From Deltaproteobacteria bacterium (lineage in GTDB: Bacteria; Desulfobacterota; Desulfobacteria; Desulfobacterales; UBA11574), in NCBI GenBank assembly GCA_019313025.1, contig JAFDCA010000294.1, positions 1 to 7,144 on the forward strand: a stretch of 7,144 bases of DNA, in the 5' to 3' direction. The position numbers and the translations under genes were made by a program. Shown here in pieces: positions 1 to 6,905 of this stretch (its first letter is position 1; each line of letters opens with the position of its first letter). The notes below the pieces were generated by a model. The model was not told where the DNA came from, searched no databases, and worked only from the letters and a program-made list of their open reading frames with translations.

Positions 1-362
1 ACCTCTCCTTTACGCGCATCTAAAATCGGACATATAAGATCACAAGAACAAGACACCTGAAGTGCCAGCGATTCCAGGCTTGAAACACCGACAACGGGTT
101 TTTCTGATGCCACGGCCAGTCCCTTTATGGTACTAATACCAATTCTCAGACCTGTAAAGGACCCGGGACCTATGGTAACTGCAAATCCATCCAGGTCAAA
201 TAAATTAAGGCCAGACATTTCCAAGACCGCCTTTATTATGTCCATTAAATGTTTAGAATGAGTTTGATCCCTATTTAGTGTAAACTCCGAAAGCAAGGAT
301 GTTTTATCTACTATTGCGACACTGCAGCTGGTTGTCGCTGTATCAACAGCTAGAATCTTCAT
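1..362 (-). CDS. tsaB: tRNA threonylcarbamoyladenosine biosynthesis protein TsaB (partial, C-terminus missing)
   Basis: TsaB is the non-catalytic ASKHA-fold partner of TsaD. With TsaD and TsaE it helps transfer the threonylcarbamoyl group to A37 of ANN-decoding tRNAs in the cytoplasm. The visible 120 residues start MKILAVDTATTSCSVAIV, the phosphate-1 type strand-turn of the fold. They include the family hallmark GPGSFTGLRIG at residues 65-75 and the later LDARKGE at about 114-120. Family members are about 220-240 residues, so roughly the second half lies beyond the window's left edge. The ATG at 360-362 is the natural start because the motif begins right after it. It lies 15 bases after the lon stop and has no clear Shine-Dalgarno sequence in that gap, so translation may depend on ribosomes leaving lon. 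TsaD itself also has an ASKHA fold, but the GPGSFTGLRIG motif and the short N-terminus point to TsaB. Confidence 0.93.
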   Translation of the reverse strand, partial: MKILAVDTATTSCSVAIVDKTSLLSEFTLNRDQTHSKHLMDIIKAVLEMSGLNLFDLDGFAVTIGPGSFTGLRIGISTIKGLAVASEKPVVGVSSLESLALQVSCSCDLICPILDARKGE

Positions 363-377
363 ATCAATTATCAGCCA

Positions 378-2753
378 TCAACCTTCATCAATTGCAAGAG
401 AAAGAACTTTTTCCATATTTTTTACAGGAACAAATTTGATTTTTCGTTTTATGTTCATTGGTATTTCCACCAAATCCTTTTTGTTTTTTTCAGGAATAAT
501 GATTGTTCGAATCCCGGCCCTTAATGCACCCAATGCTTTTTCTTTCAAACCGCCTATAGGAAGCACCCTGCCCCTCAATGTAATTTCACCGGTCATAGCA
601 ACATCTTTATTGACCGGTTTGTTAAGCAAGATAGATATAAGCGCCGTTGCCATTGCGATTCCGGCAGACGGCCCGTCTTTGGGGATTGCACCGGCTGGAA
701 CATGAATATGAATGTCCTTATTTTCAAGAACATTTTTTTTAATCCCGAAAGAAGCAATATTGGCGCGGGCATAACTCAAGGCCGCCCGAGCAGACTCCTG
801 CATCACCTCACCGATTTGTCCGGTAACAATGAGATCTCCCTTTCCGTCGATGAGTGACGCCTCCACGTAAAGCACCTCGCCTCCTGCCTGTGTCCAGGCT
901 AGACCGGTTGATAAACCAACCTGGCTATTTTCCTGATCCATTTCAGGAAAATATTTTGGAACCCCCAAGTACGTTTGCAGATTGTTCTTGGTGATTCGAA
1001 ACGGACCTTTGTGACCCTCGGCGATTTTACGTGCCACCTTTCGACAAAGGGTGCCGATTTCGCGTTCAAGGTTCCTCAACCCAGCCTCGGAAGTGTATTC
1101 GGATATGATTTTAGATAATGAGCCTTTGCTAATGGACAAGGTTTTCGACTTTAAACCATTTTCCTTCAACTGGCGAGGTATGAGGTGTCTTTGTGCAATG
1201 GTCGTTTTTTCATCCTCGGTATAACCGGCTAGTGTGATGACTTCCATCCTGTCAAGGAGTGCTGATGGAATCGTATCTGTAAAATTGGCAGTGAGGACAA
1301 ACATAACCTTGGAAAGATCAAAGGGCAAATTGAGGTAGTGGTCGCTAAATGCCAGATTTTGCTCGGGATCCAAAGCCTCTAATAGCGCGGAGGAAGGATC
1401 ACCCCGAAAGTCAGACCCCAGCTTGTCAATCTCATCCATCATAAAAACAGGATTGTTTGTACCGCCCTGTTTAAGTCCCTGAAGGATTCGTCCCGGCATC
1501 GCACCTATATAGGTGCGACGGTGACCTCTGATTTCGGCTTCATCCCGTATGCCACCGAGAGAAATGCGGACAAACTTTCGCTTCATTGCGTGTGCTATGG
1601 CCTGCCCTAGTGATGTCTTGCCAACACCGGGAGGGCCCACTAGACATAAAATCGGACCTTTCATTTTAGGGTTAAGTTTACGCACGCTCAGGTATTCAAG
1701 TATACGGTCTTTCACATTTATTAGACCAAAATGGTCTTTATCCAGAACCGTTTTTGCGTTCTTGATATCAATAACGTCTTTGGTAGCTCTACTCCATGGC
1801 AGCTCAACCAGCCAATCCAGATAGGTGCGAACAACAGAAGCTTCTGCAGAATCAGAATGCATTTGATCCAGACGCTTTAACTGTTTTAAAGCTTCTTTGT
1901 CAGCACTTTTTGACATCTTCGCCCTTCTTATCTTCCTTCTATAATCCTCTAGTTCCTTTAATTTTCCGTCATCTTCACCGAGTTCTTTGTGGATGACCCG
2001 AACCTGTTCCCTTAAAAAATAGTCCCTTTGACTTTTCGAAATCTCATCTTTTACATCAGACTGAATTTTAGCTTGCATGGAGGACAATTCCACTTCTCGC
2101 GAAAGTAGCTCATTAACTTTTTTGAGACGCTCAACAGGATCGATCAGTTCAAGCAAAATTTGGGATTCGTCAATTTTTAACTTCAGATTTGAAGCCACAA
2201 GATCTGCCAGTTTTCCTGGATCATTCACACTCTCTAGAATAATGCCAATCTCGCTGTTCATTTCGCCACGCAGTGCCAATATTTTTTCGGAGTGTTCGAT
2301 AACATTACGCATCAATGCTTCCATTTCGATATTTATCTCTTCAACCGGCCGATCTGGAATTCTGTCAATTTTTACTCGATATATGGATCTCTTTGAAACA
2401 TATTTAACCACCTTGGCCTTTTCAATACCCTGTACAAGGGCTTTGACACGTCCATCAGGGAGTTTTAGCATCCGCAGAACCTTGCTCACAGTTCCAACCG
2501 TAAATATTTGATCAGGATTCGGGTTTTCGATATTTGGATCTTTTTGCGCAGCTAAAAATAAAAATCCGTCTTTTTCCACGGCCTCCTCAACAGCACGTAC
2601 CGATTTTTCGCGGCCGATAAAAAGGGGGAGTAGCATGTCGGTAAAAATCACAATATCACGAACGGATATCAAAGGAAGCGTATCAGGAATCAGTGCATCT
2701 TTTTCATCTTCATCAATAATGCTAATAAGATCATCTTTGTCAGTTTCAGCCAT
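378..2753 (-). CDS. lon: ATP-dependent Lon protease (complete)
   Basis: Lon is a cytoplasmic AAA+ serine protease that unfolds and degrades misfolded and short-lived regulatory proteins. At 791 residues it matches LonA length (E. coli about 784). An acidic N-terminal tail (1-22) precedes the substrate-binding domain (about 26-215), then a helical linker (about 215-320). The AAA+ module has Walker A GPPGVGKT at 373-380, Walker B VFMMDEID at 436-443, sensor-1 Asn in TAN at 488-490, the arginine-finger region LLDRMEVI around 499-506 and the sensor-2 region GLRNLEREI around 558-566. The protease domain has the nucleophile Ser696 in PKDGPSAG and Lys739 in GGLKEK; their spacing of 43 residues equals that of the E. 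coli Ser-Lys dyad. Nothing is missing, so it should be active. The ATG at 2751-2753 is preceded by AGGAGA (2758-2763) at good spacing. tsaB follows after 15 bases, so they probably share a transcript. No CIRCE element or obvious heat-shock promoter was seen upstream. Confidence 0.98.
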   Translation of the reverse strand: MAETDKDDLISIIDEDEKDALIPDTLPLISVRDIVIFTDMLLPLFIGREKSVRAVEEAVEKDGFLFLAAQKDPNIENPNPDQIFTVGTVSKVLRMLKLPDGRVKALVQGIEKAKVVKYVSKRSIYRVKIDRIPDRPVEEINIEMEALMRNVIEHSEKILALRGEMNSEIGIILESVNDPGKLADLVASNLKLKIDESQILLELIDPVERLKKVNELLSREVELSSMQAKIQSDVKDEISKSQRDYFLREQVRVIHKELGEDDGKLKELEDYRRKIRRAKMSKSADKEALKQLKRLDQMHSDSAEASVVRTYLDWLVELPWSRATKDVIDIKNAKTVLDKDHFGLINVKDRILEYLSVRKLNPKMKGPILCLVGPPGVGKTSLGQAIAHAMKRKFVRISLGGIRDEAEIRGHRRTYIGAMPGRILQGLKQGGTNNPVFMMDEIDKLGSDFRGDPSSALLEALDPEQNLAFSDHYLNLPFDLSKVMFVLTANFTDTIPSALLDRMEVITLAGYTEDEKTTIAQRHLIPRQLKENGLKSKTLSISKGSLSKIISEYTSEAGLRNLEREIGTLCRKVARKIAEGHKGPFRITKNNLQTYLGVPKYFPEMDQENSQVGLSTGLAWTQAGGEVLYVEASLIDGKGDLIVTGQIGEVMQESARAALSYARANIASFGIKKNVLENKDIHIHVPAGAIPKDGPSAGIAMATALISILLNKPVNKDVAMTGEITLRGRVLPIGGLKEKALGALRAGIRTIIIPEKNKKDLVEIPMNIKRKIKFVPVKNMEKVLSLAIDEG

Positions 2754-2860
2754 TCTTTCTCCTATAACTCAAATCTAAAAAGATTGGTTCCGTTTCCAAC
2801 TGTCTCTCTTTATGTATGATTTAGAAATATTCGTTTGGACCACAATCTAAGTTATGAAAC

Positions 2861-2993
2861 CAGCCAATACAATAACGCACAATTTTGTTTTGACAATGTC
2901 TATATTTATAAATTCATTACCTCTTTAAATCAATATTTTCGGCAGTCTCTTCTCACCGAATTTATTAGGCATCGTCACCGCGTTAATTGGCTG
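2861..2993. repeat. Nested imperfect inverted repeats in the recC-lon spacer
   Basis: The outer arms are CAGCCAAT followed by TAACGC (2861-2878, with four extra bases between the blocks) and their complement GCGTTAATTGGCTG (2980-2993). Inside lies a second inverted repeat: AATATTTTCGG (2932-2942) and CCGAATTTATT (2956-2966), pairing at 9 of 11 positions around a 13-base loop. The whole unit is 133 bases, contains no gene and has no poly-T tail. It could be a degenerate miniature inverted-repeat element, a structured leader for lon, or chance in AT-rich DNA. No flanking target-site duplication was evident. Confidence 0.4.
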
Positions 2994-3005
2994 TTCTTAT
3001 TCACT

Positions 3006-3047
3006 AATACGCTATCGTATTTATAATCATATGAACTGGCTATGATT
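3006..3047 (-). terminator. Two weak hairpins just after the recC stop (possible weak terminator)
   Basis: AATCATA (3025-3031) pairs perfectly with TATGATT (3041-3047) across a 9-base loop. AATACG (3006-3011) pairs with CGTATT (3016-3021) across a 4-base loop. Both lie within 45 bases downstream of the recC stop (3050-3052). Neither stem is GC-rich and neither is followed by a T-run on the minus strand, so they do not make a canonical intrinsic terminator. They may protect the recC mRNA end or mean nothing. Confidence 0.25.
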
Positions 3048-3049
3048 TA

Positions 3050-6000
3050 TCATATTACTTTATTGCAATGATTCAGCAAGGGGGTAAAAATTTTCATTGA
3101 TATTTTTTCAAATTCCTTATCCAAAGGATCAATTCGACCAAAGCAACGTTCAAAATACGGATCTTTTGACTCTCCCCGGAAAAAAGCATTCCCACCCCAT
3201 TTTCTCTGTGCAGCCTTTAAGGCCGCGGAATTTGAACGATTTTTAATAAATATATCAAAAACATATTCATAGGAAGATACAGGAAAAAAGTGCAAAGTCT
3301 CGGACATTCCCTTCCAGTAAGTATTTAATAGGAACGTTAGGATATCTAATGCACTTGAAACGGGTGTAAATTGCCAGGTGGCATCTTTACATAGCAATAA
3401 ACTATGTATAGGGCGTTTAGATTCAAGTAAAACACAAACAAAAAGATGGTATATCCATGTATTTAATAGATATTTTGGTTTTGTATTTGCATATATAATT
3501 TTAATCAAACCGTTTTCATAAATCTCTGTAATTCGATCGAATATCCTAAAGCCTGCTATATCGATTTCGACATCAAGATCTTCAGGGCGGTGGCTTTTAG
3601 CGTGGTCTTTAACTTTTCGAATAAAATCTTGGGCATCCAAATTCATTTCATTGTAAATATATTCTCCCACTTTCCCATGAGGGAGTTCTCCGGACGCCCG
3701 TATGAGATGAAAAATATCTTCGAGGCTTGATCCTGAGAGTTTTGTTGTCACAAGCTCCTGCTCTATTTTATATTTTCCAAGAGGATCTAAGCGAAAATTT
3801 TCTCTTTCATCAAGGACATTTGCCCTCTCATGCAAATATATCCCCAGGCGTTTTTCAAGTAAATACTTTGCGGGATTATTAAAAAAGGTGCTCAGTGCTT
3901 CAATGGAAAGGTTTCTCCATTCGTTGTCGGGTTCGGACAGTCGTGTTGAAATCAAGGGAGGCGCTTCTTTACGGTCAAACATTTTTGAGCTTGCGATAAA
4001 ATTCTGGTAAGAATAACTAAACAGTTTACTGTTATTTTTAAAATATTCCGGTGAAAATGCTTGAAGCCGGTGAAAATTGACCACCTGCTCTTCTGAAAAC
4101 CCAAATCCTTCTTCGATACAATCCATGAGTTCACTTACAAGAACAGAAGGTGGGATTTTGGTATTATCCTGAATGCTTTGACCGACATAACTGATATAGA
4201 ATGTTTTTCTTGCGGATAATAACGCTTCCAAAAAAAGATATTTGTCGTCATTTCTTCTATTTCGGTCCCCGATCCTTGGCTGTTTTGCCATAAGATCGAA
4301 CTCAAGAGTTCTTGTCTCTCGTGGAAAAGCATCGTTGTTCATTCCCAAAAGACAGATGACTTTAAACGGGATGCTTCTCATGGGAAGCATGGCGCAAAAT
4401 GTCACACCGCCGGAAATAAATCCCTTTCGATGATGTTCATTTTCAAGAAACGATTTCAGTAAAGATTTTACGACATCGATCATAATGGGTTTATCATAGC
4501 CGGATAATGCTTCTTTTTTAGAAATATCATCCAAAATACGTCTGAGAATCTGAATCTCTGGTTCTAAATCTTCCTCTTGGGAAAAAAATATTTCGATAAT
4601 ATCCAAAAAAACCTGGCTCCAATCACTTAAAGTTCTGGCCTGATCCAGAGAATCCACACTGTTAATAAGCCGCTCTAAAAACTCTATAAATTTTCCCAGA
4701 GTTTCTACCTCTTCGCCCTCGATATGATCATAAGGAAGAATTCCGGTGAACATTTTGCGTCCGAAACCCGGCATTGCGTATCCTAATAGCAGTCTTTCAA
4801 TTCCGGCTTTCCATGTGTTTTCTGAATAAACCGGAAGACCAAGTTTGCGGCGGTGTTCTGCATCAATTCCCCACCGGATATTGGTTTCCTTGATCCAGCG
4901 TTCCAAAATTTCGATTTCCGATTCGGATATACCGAATTTTTTTTGAATTTCTGGTAGCTCCACAAGGGCCATGACACGGTTTACACTCATTCGGCCGTGT
5001 CTAAGATCGAGAATCGACATAAATCCGTCAATAATTCGATTTTCCTTCATAATGTTTTGATCCGCAATACTGAATGGAATCCGTTTTTTTTCATCTGTCT
5101 GTGCTCCGAAAACGGCCTGAACAAAAGGCGCATATAAATGAATATCAGGGGTCATGACAACGATATCTTTGGGCAACAGACCCGGATCTTGGTCAAACAT
5201 GGCAAGAAGATTGTCGTAAAGAACCTCCATTTCCCGCATTGGACTATGGCAGGAATGAATCTGAATAGAGGCATCAATCATGGATGATGCGTTGTGGTTG
5301 TTAGATGAAGAGAAAGAGAACCGCCTGTTTTTTAAGGTTAAAATGTCCGACTGGATCTTTTCAAGCATTGTATGCCCTTGATTCTTTTTGAATAGTTCGA
5401 AAACCTGACCGTCGAGATCACCAATCAGTGTCATAAAATTTCTACCCAAAGTACCCATGGAAGCCAACAGCCGATGCCCTTCTTCAAAATAAAGATCTTC
5501 TGAGATGTCCTTTGATCGAACATGTTGTTTTCTTATTTTTCGGGTCTCGCGACCGGAAACAATGTCTCCCCAGTATTCTTTGCATGGATTCATCAGAAAG
5601 AAATTAACCTGAGAATGACGTGATATTCCAACAAAGGCCTCAAGATGAAAAAGTGGTAAATAAGATATCCCGAATATGGAAACACGATCAGGGAAATGTT
5701 CTATTTGACGTGATGATTTTCTGACCTTTTTTAAAAAAGCTTTCCAGAGCCCGGCACGATGCAAGTGTTCCTTTCCGGAGGAAAGCTTTCGCCATAGATC
5801 TGCCTGCCAGTCATGGTCCTTTCCTTTTTCCCAATTGAATAACATCTCGGGCCTGAAAACAAGATATTGGTCAAACAAATCAGCGATTCTATTCGAAATC
5901 TGAAACAGTTTCATCCCGGTGTTCTCATCAGCAAGATAATGTTTTATACTTTCAAAATCCGGCAAGTGGATACATTCAGGAAGAACCTTCATGATCGATA

Positions 6001-6280
6001 GTGTCATCGTCAAAGGATCAAAGAAAGATTCTTCGGGTAGATCCGGGATTGTTTTTTTAAACATTTCCTGTAAAAACGTGTTGGGGAAGGGAAAAAAACA
6101 GTTAGCACAGATGCCGTTATGTCTGGCAAGCTCCATGGCTATCCAACGTTCCATTCCTCTGCTCTGAACAACAATAACTTCTGGAGAGAATGGAGAAGAT
6201 AGCGGCGCTCTTACGATGTGTGCCAACTGTTCGGCAAGGATTTCCATGCAGTTACTTGTAAAGATATTAAGGCCGTTCAT
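3050..6280 (-). CDS. recC: Exodeoxyribonuclease V gamma subunit RecC (complete)
   Basis: RecC holds RecB and RecD together in the RecBCD helicase-nuclease, splits the DNA strands at a double-strand break, and reads the passing 3'-ended strand for the Chi sequence. The 1076 residues span the full family length (E. coli about 1122). Landmarks that match my recollection of E. coli RecC in order include PFSPEVIVVQS (30-40), ADLFDQYLVFRPE (133-145), NPCKEYWGDI (231-240), CHSPMREMEVLYDNLLAM (344-361), WGIDAE (470-475), MLPMRSIPFKVICLLGMN (631-648), DKYLFLEALLSA (679-690), YISYVGQSIQDN (695-706) and RGESKDPYFERCF (1035-1047). It has no Walker A, as expected for this inactivated helicase-like subunit. 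The ATG (6278-6280) has GAGGG nine bases upstream (6290-6294). No recB, recD or ptr lies beside it, which is unusual. Several residues at Chi-contact positions are replaced (see findings). The frame is intact with no sign of decay. Confidence 0.97.
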   Translation of the reverse strand: MNGLNIFTSNCMEILAEQLAHIVRAPLSSPFSPEVIVVQSRGMERWIAMELARHNGICANCFFPFPNTFLQEMFKKTIPDLPEESFFDPLTMTLSIMKVLPECIHLPDFESIKHYLADENTGMKLFQISNRIADLFDQYLVFRPEMLFNWEKGKDHDWQADLWRKLSSGKEHLHRAGLWKAFLKKVRKSSRQIEHFPDRVSIFGISYLPLFHLEAFVGISRHSQVNFFLMNPCKEYWGDIVSGRETRKIRKQHVRSKDISEDLYFEEGHRLLASMGTLGRNFMTLIGDLDGQVFELFKKNQGHTMLEKIQSDILTLKNRRFSFSSSNNHNASSMIDASIQIHSCHSPMREMEVLYDNLLAMFDQDPGLLPKDIVVMTPDIHLYAPFVQAVFGAQTDEKKRIPFSIADQNIMKENRIIDGFMSILDLRHGRMSVNRVMALVELPEIQKKFGISESEIEILERWIKETNIRWGIDAEHRRKLGLPVYSENTWKAGIERLLLGYAMPGFGRKMFTGILPYDHIEGEEVETLGKFIEFLERLINSVDSLDQARTLSDWSQVFLDIIEIFFSQEEDLEPEIQILRRILDDISKKEALSGYDKPIMIDVVKSLLKSFLENEHHRKGFISGGVTFCAMLPMRSIPFKVICLLGMNNDAFPRETRTLEFDLMAKQPRIGDRNRRNDDKYLFLEALLSARKTFYISYVGQSIQDNTKIPPSVLVSELMDCIEEGFGFSEEQVVNFHRLQAFSPEYFKNNSKLFSYSYQNFIASSKMFDRKEAPPLISTRLSEPDNEWRNLSIEALSTFFNNPAKYLLEKRLGIYLHERANVLDERENFRLDPLGKYKIEQELVTTKLSGSSLEDIFHLIRASGELPHGKVGEYIYNEMNLDAQDFIRKVKDHAKSHRPEDLDVEIDIAGFRIFDRITEIYENGLIKIIYANTKPKYLLNTWIYHLFVCVLLESKRPIHSLLLCKDATWQFTPVSSALDILTFLLNTYWKGMSETLHFFPVSSYEYVFDIFIKNRSNSAALKAAQRKWGGNAFFRGESKDPYFERCFGRIDPLDKEFEKISMKIFTPLLNHCNKVI

Positions 6281-6449
6281 TGAATATATCCCTCGGTTGG
6301 GATCATACTATAAGGATGATTAAATAGAAAGAAATTTACGAATGTAATTTTGAGATGGCCTATAATTTTCATTTGATGACGCCCAAAAAATGACCTTGAA
6401 CAAATTCCTTGACTTTAATGCTATTTTTTAATTACTTGATAGAACTGTT
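6281..6449. promoter_or_regulatory. Divergent control region between recC and the cobalamin riboswitch
   Basis: This 169-base AT-rich gap must hold the minus-strand promoter of recC and the plus-strand promoter of the riboswitch transcript. For the plus strand, TTGACT at 6409-6414 is a fair -35 candidate, but no good -10 follows at 16-18 bases; TTGAAC at 6396-6401 with TGCTAT at 6419-6424 (17-base spacer) is an alternative. For recC, TATGAT (minus strand, 6302-6307) resembles a -10 but would start transcription almost on the ribosome site. The recC Shine-Dalgarno GAGGG is at 6290-6294. No gene is present here. Individual promoter assignments are guesses. Confidence 0.35.
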
Positions 6450-6704
6450 CAGGTACTCGTATGAGTTTAATAGGGAACCCCGTGAAATTCGGGGACGGGC
6501 CCGCCGCTGTAATCCCGACCTTCAATGAATTCGGCCCGTTAGCCAGTTATCTAGTCATGTTGGTCTAGAAAATACCCCTTCAAACCGGATTAACTGGCTG
6601 ACCGGTTGACTAAAATTAAAGGAACCCTTTTGGCCATGGCGTACCACTGTTCGCGTATGAACGGGAAGGTCGCTAAAAGGGCTGGAAAGTCAGAAGACCT
6701 GCCT
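6446..6704 (+). promoter_or_regulatory. Cobalamin (AdoCbl-class) riboswitch aptamer
   Basis: This is an mRNA leader that binds a B12 coenzyme and controls the downstream transport gene. The conserved core is clear. The left P1 strand CAGGT (6450-6454) pairs with ACCTG (6697-6701). GAGTTTAATAGGGAA runs from 6463 to 6477. The GTGAAATTCGGGG arm (6482-6494) is followed by ACGGGCCCGCCGCTGTAA (6495-6512). CCACTG (6644-6649) and GGGAAGG (6663-6669) flank a P5-like hairpin, GTTC/GAAC around the loop GCGTAT. The B12 box AAGTCAGAAGACCTGCCT occupies 6687-6704. A helix CCCTTTT (6625-6631)/AAAAGGG (6675-6681) closes the CCACTG-GGGAAGG domain. The aptamer is about 260 bases instead of roughly 200 because of extra sequence between 6524 and 6624. 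An intrinsic terminator downstream gives the expression platform, so control is probably at transcription, off when cobalamin is bound. The exact ligand class (AdoCbl versus other cobalamins) cannot be fixed by eye. Confidence 0.95.
6538..6602 (+). other. Extra stem-loop arm inserted in the cobalamin riboswitch
   Basis: AGCCAGTTA (6541-6549) is perfectly complementary to TAACTGGCT (6591-6599). The stem continues outward through T6540-G6600 (wobble), T6539-A6601 and G6538-C6602. Within it TCTAG (6550-6554) pairs with CTAGA (6565-6569). This arm sits in the region between the CGCTGT and CCACTG core motifs that is variable among cobalamin riboswitches, so it can be accommodated without breaking the ligand core. 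A rival pairing, AACCGG (6583-6588) with CCGGTT (6602-6607), overlaps the same strand and would exclude the right half of the 9-bp stem. Confidence 0.6.
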
Positions 6705-6770
6705 GGGCAGATGCTTTAGCCTTCGAGGATATGAGGTATCAAATGATCTTGAGGATAAAAAGGGACATTC

Positions 6771-6803
6771 CCGGATCGATGTTTTTCGGTCCGGTTTTTT
6801 TTT
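6771..6803 (+). terminator. Intrinsic terminator forming the riboswitch expression platform
   Basis: CCGGATCG (6771-6778) pairs with CGGTCCGG (6787-6794), eight pairs including one G-U, around an 8-base loop. Nine T residues follow (6795-6803). It lies 66 bases after the B12 box and about 100 bases before the btuF start, the usual place for a riboswitch-controlled terminator. A small alternative hairpin, GGGA (6762-6765) with TCCC (6769-6772), uses the first two bases of the terminator stem and could weaken it. Confidence 0.9.
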
Positions 6804-6905
6804 GAGATAAAATAACATGTGGTCTTTTGAAGCTCAATGTCGCTTCTGGTATAATCAATTTTTGTCAAAAAATCGAATCAAATTGAAAATAGAAGGTTTG
6901 TGGTA

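Larger units (their letters stand above)
2754..3049. other. AT-rich spacer between recC and lon; presumed lon promoter region
   Basis: This 296-base stretch lies downstream of recC and upstream of lon, both on the minus strand. I see no convincing gene. A 63-codon plus-strand frame (2835-3026) has only a TTG start, no ribosome site and no recognisable motif. The lon Shine-Dalgarno sequence (AGGAGA, 2758-2763) is clear. A weak minus-strand promoter guess is TTGTAT (2867-2872), a 17-base spacer and TAGATT (2844-2849); both hexamers match consensus poorly. Nested inverted repeats and weak hairpins in the spacer are listed separately. The gap suggests that lon is transcribed from its own promoter and not from that of recC. 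Confidence 0.5.

Noticed and set aside
2077..2511. 144-codon plus-strand open frame
   Set aside because: It lies wholly antisense to the intact Lon substrate-binding region, has no recognisable motif and is serine/isoleucine-rich, as expected of a shadow frame. The plus-strand frames at 436-705, 1549-1824 and 1796-1996 were rejected on the same grounds.
2890..2916. Plus-strand promoter from TTGACA at 2890-2895
   Set aside because: There is a perfect -35 hexamer but no -10 at 16-18 bases, and no plus-strand gene downstream to serve; the DNA beyond is antisense to recC.
2873..2985. Integron attC-like site (TAACGC to GCGTTA ends)
   Set aside because: The ends superficially resemble an attC, but the core-site consensus is incomplete, no integrase or cassette is present, and the inner inverted repeat is placed asymmetrically.
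2835..3026. 63-codon plus-strand frame in the recC-lon spacer
   Set aside because: It has a TTG start, no ribosome site, an aromatic- and Asn-rich translation of AT-rich DNA and no family resemblance.
2754..3049. Vestige of recB between recC and lon
   Set aside because: The spacer is far too short and AT-rich, and no RecB-like motif was seen in any frame.
3952..4977. Short open frames overlapping recC (3952-4134, 4135-4332 and 4783-4977 minus; 4242-4433 plus)
   Set aside because: All sit inside the continuous, motif-rich recC frame in other frames and show no family features. recC itself shows no frameshift that would need them.
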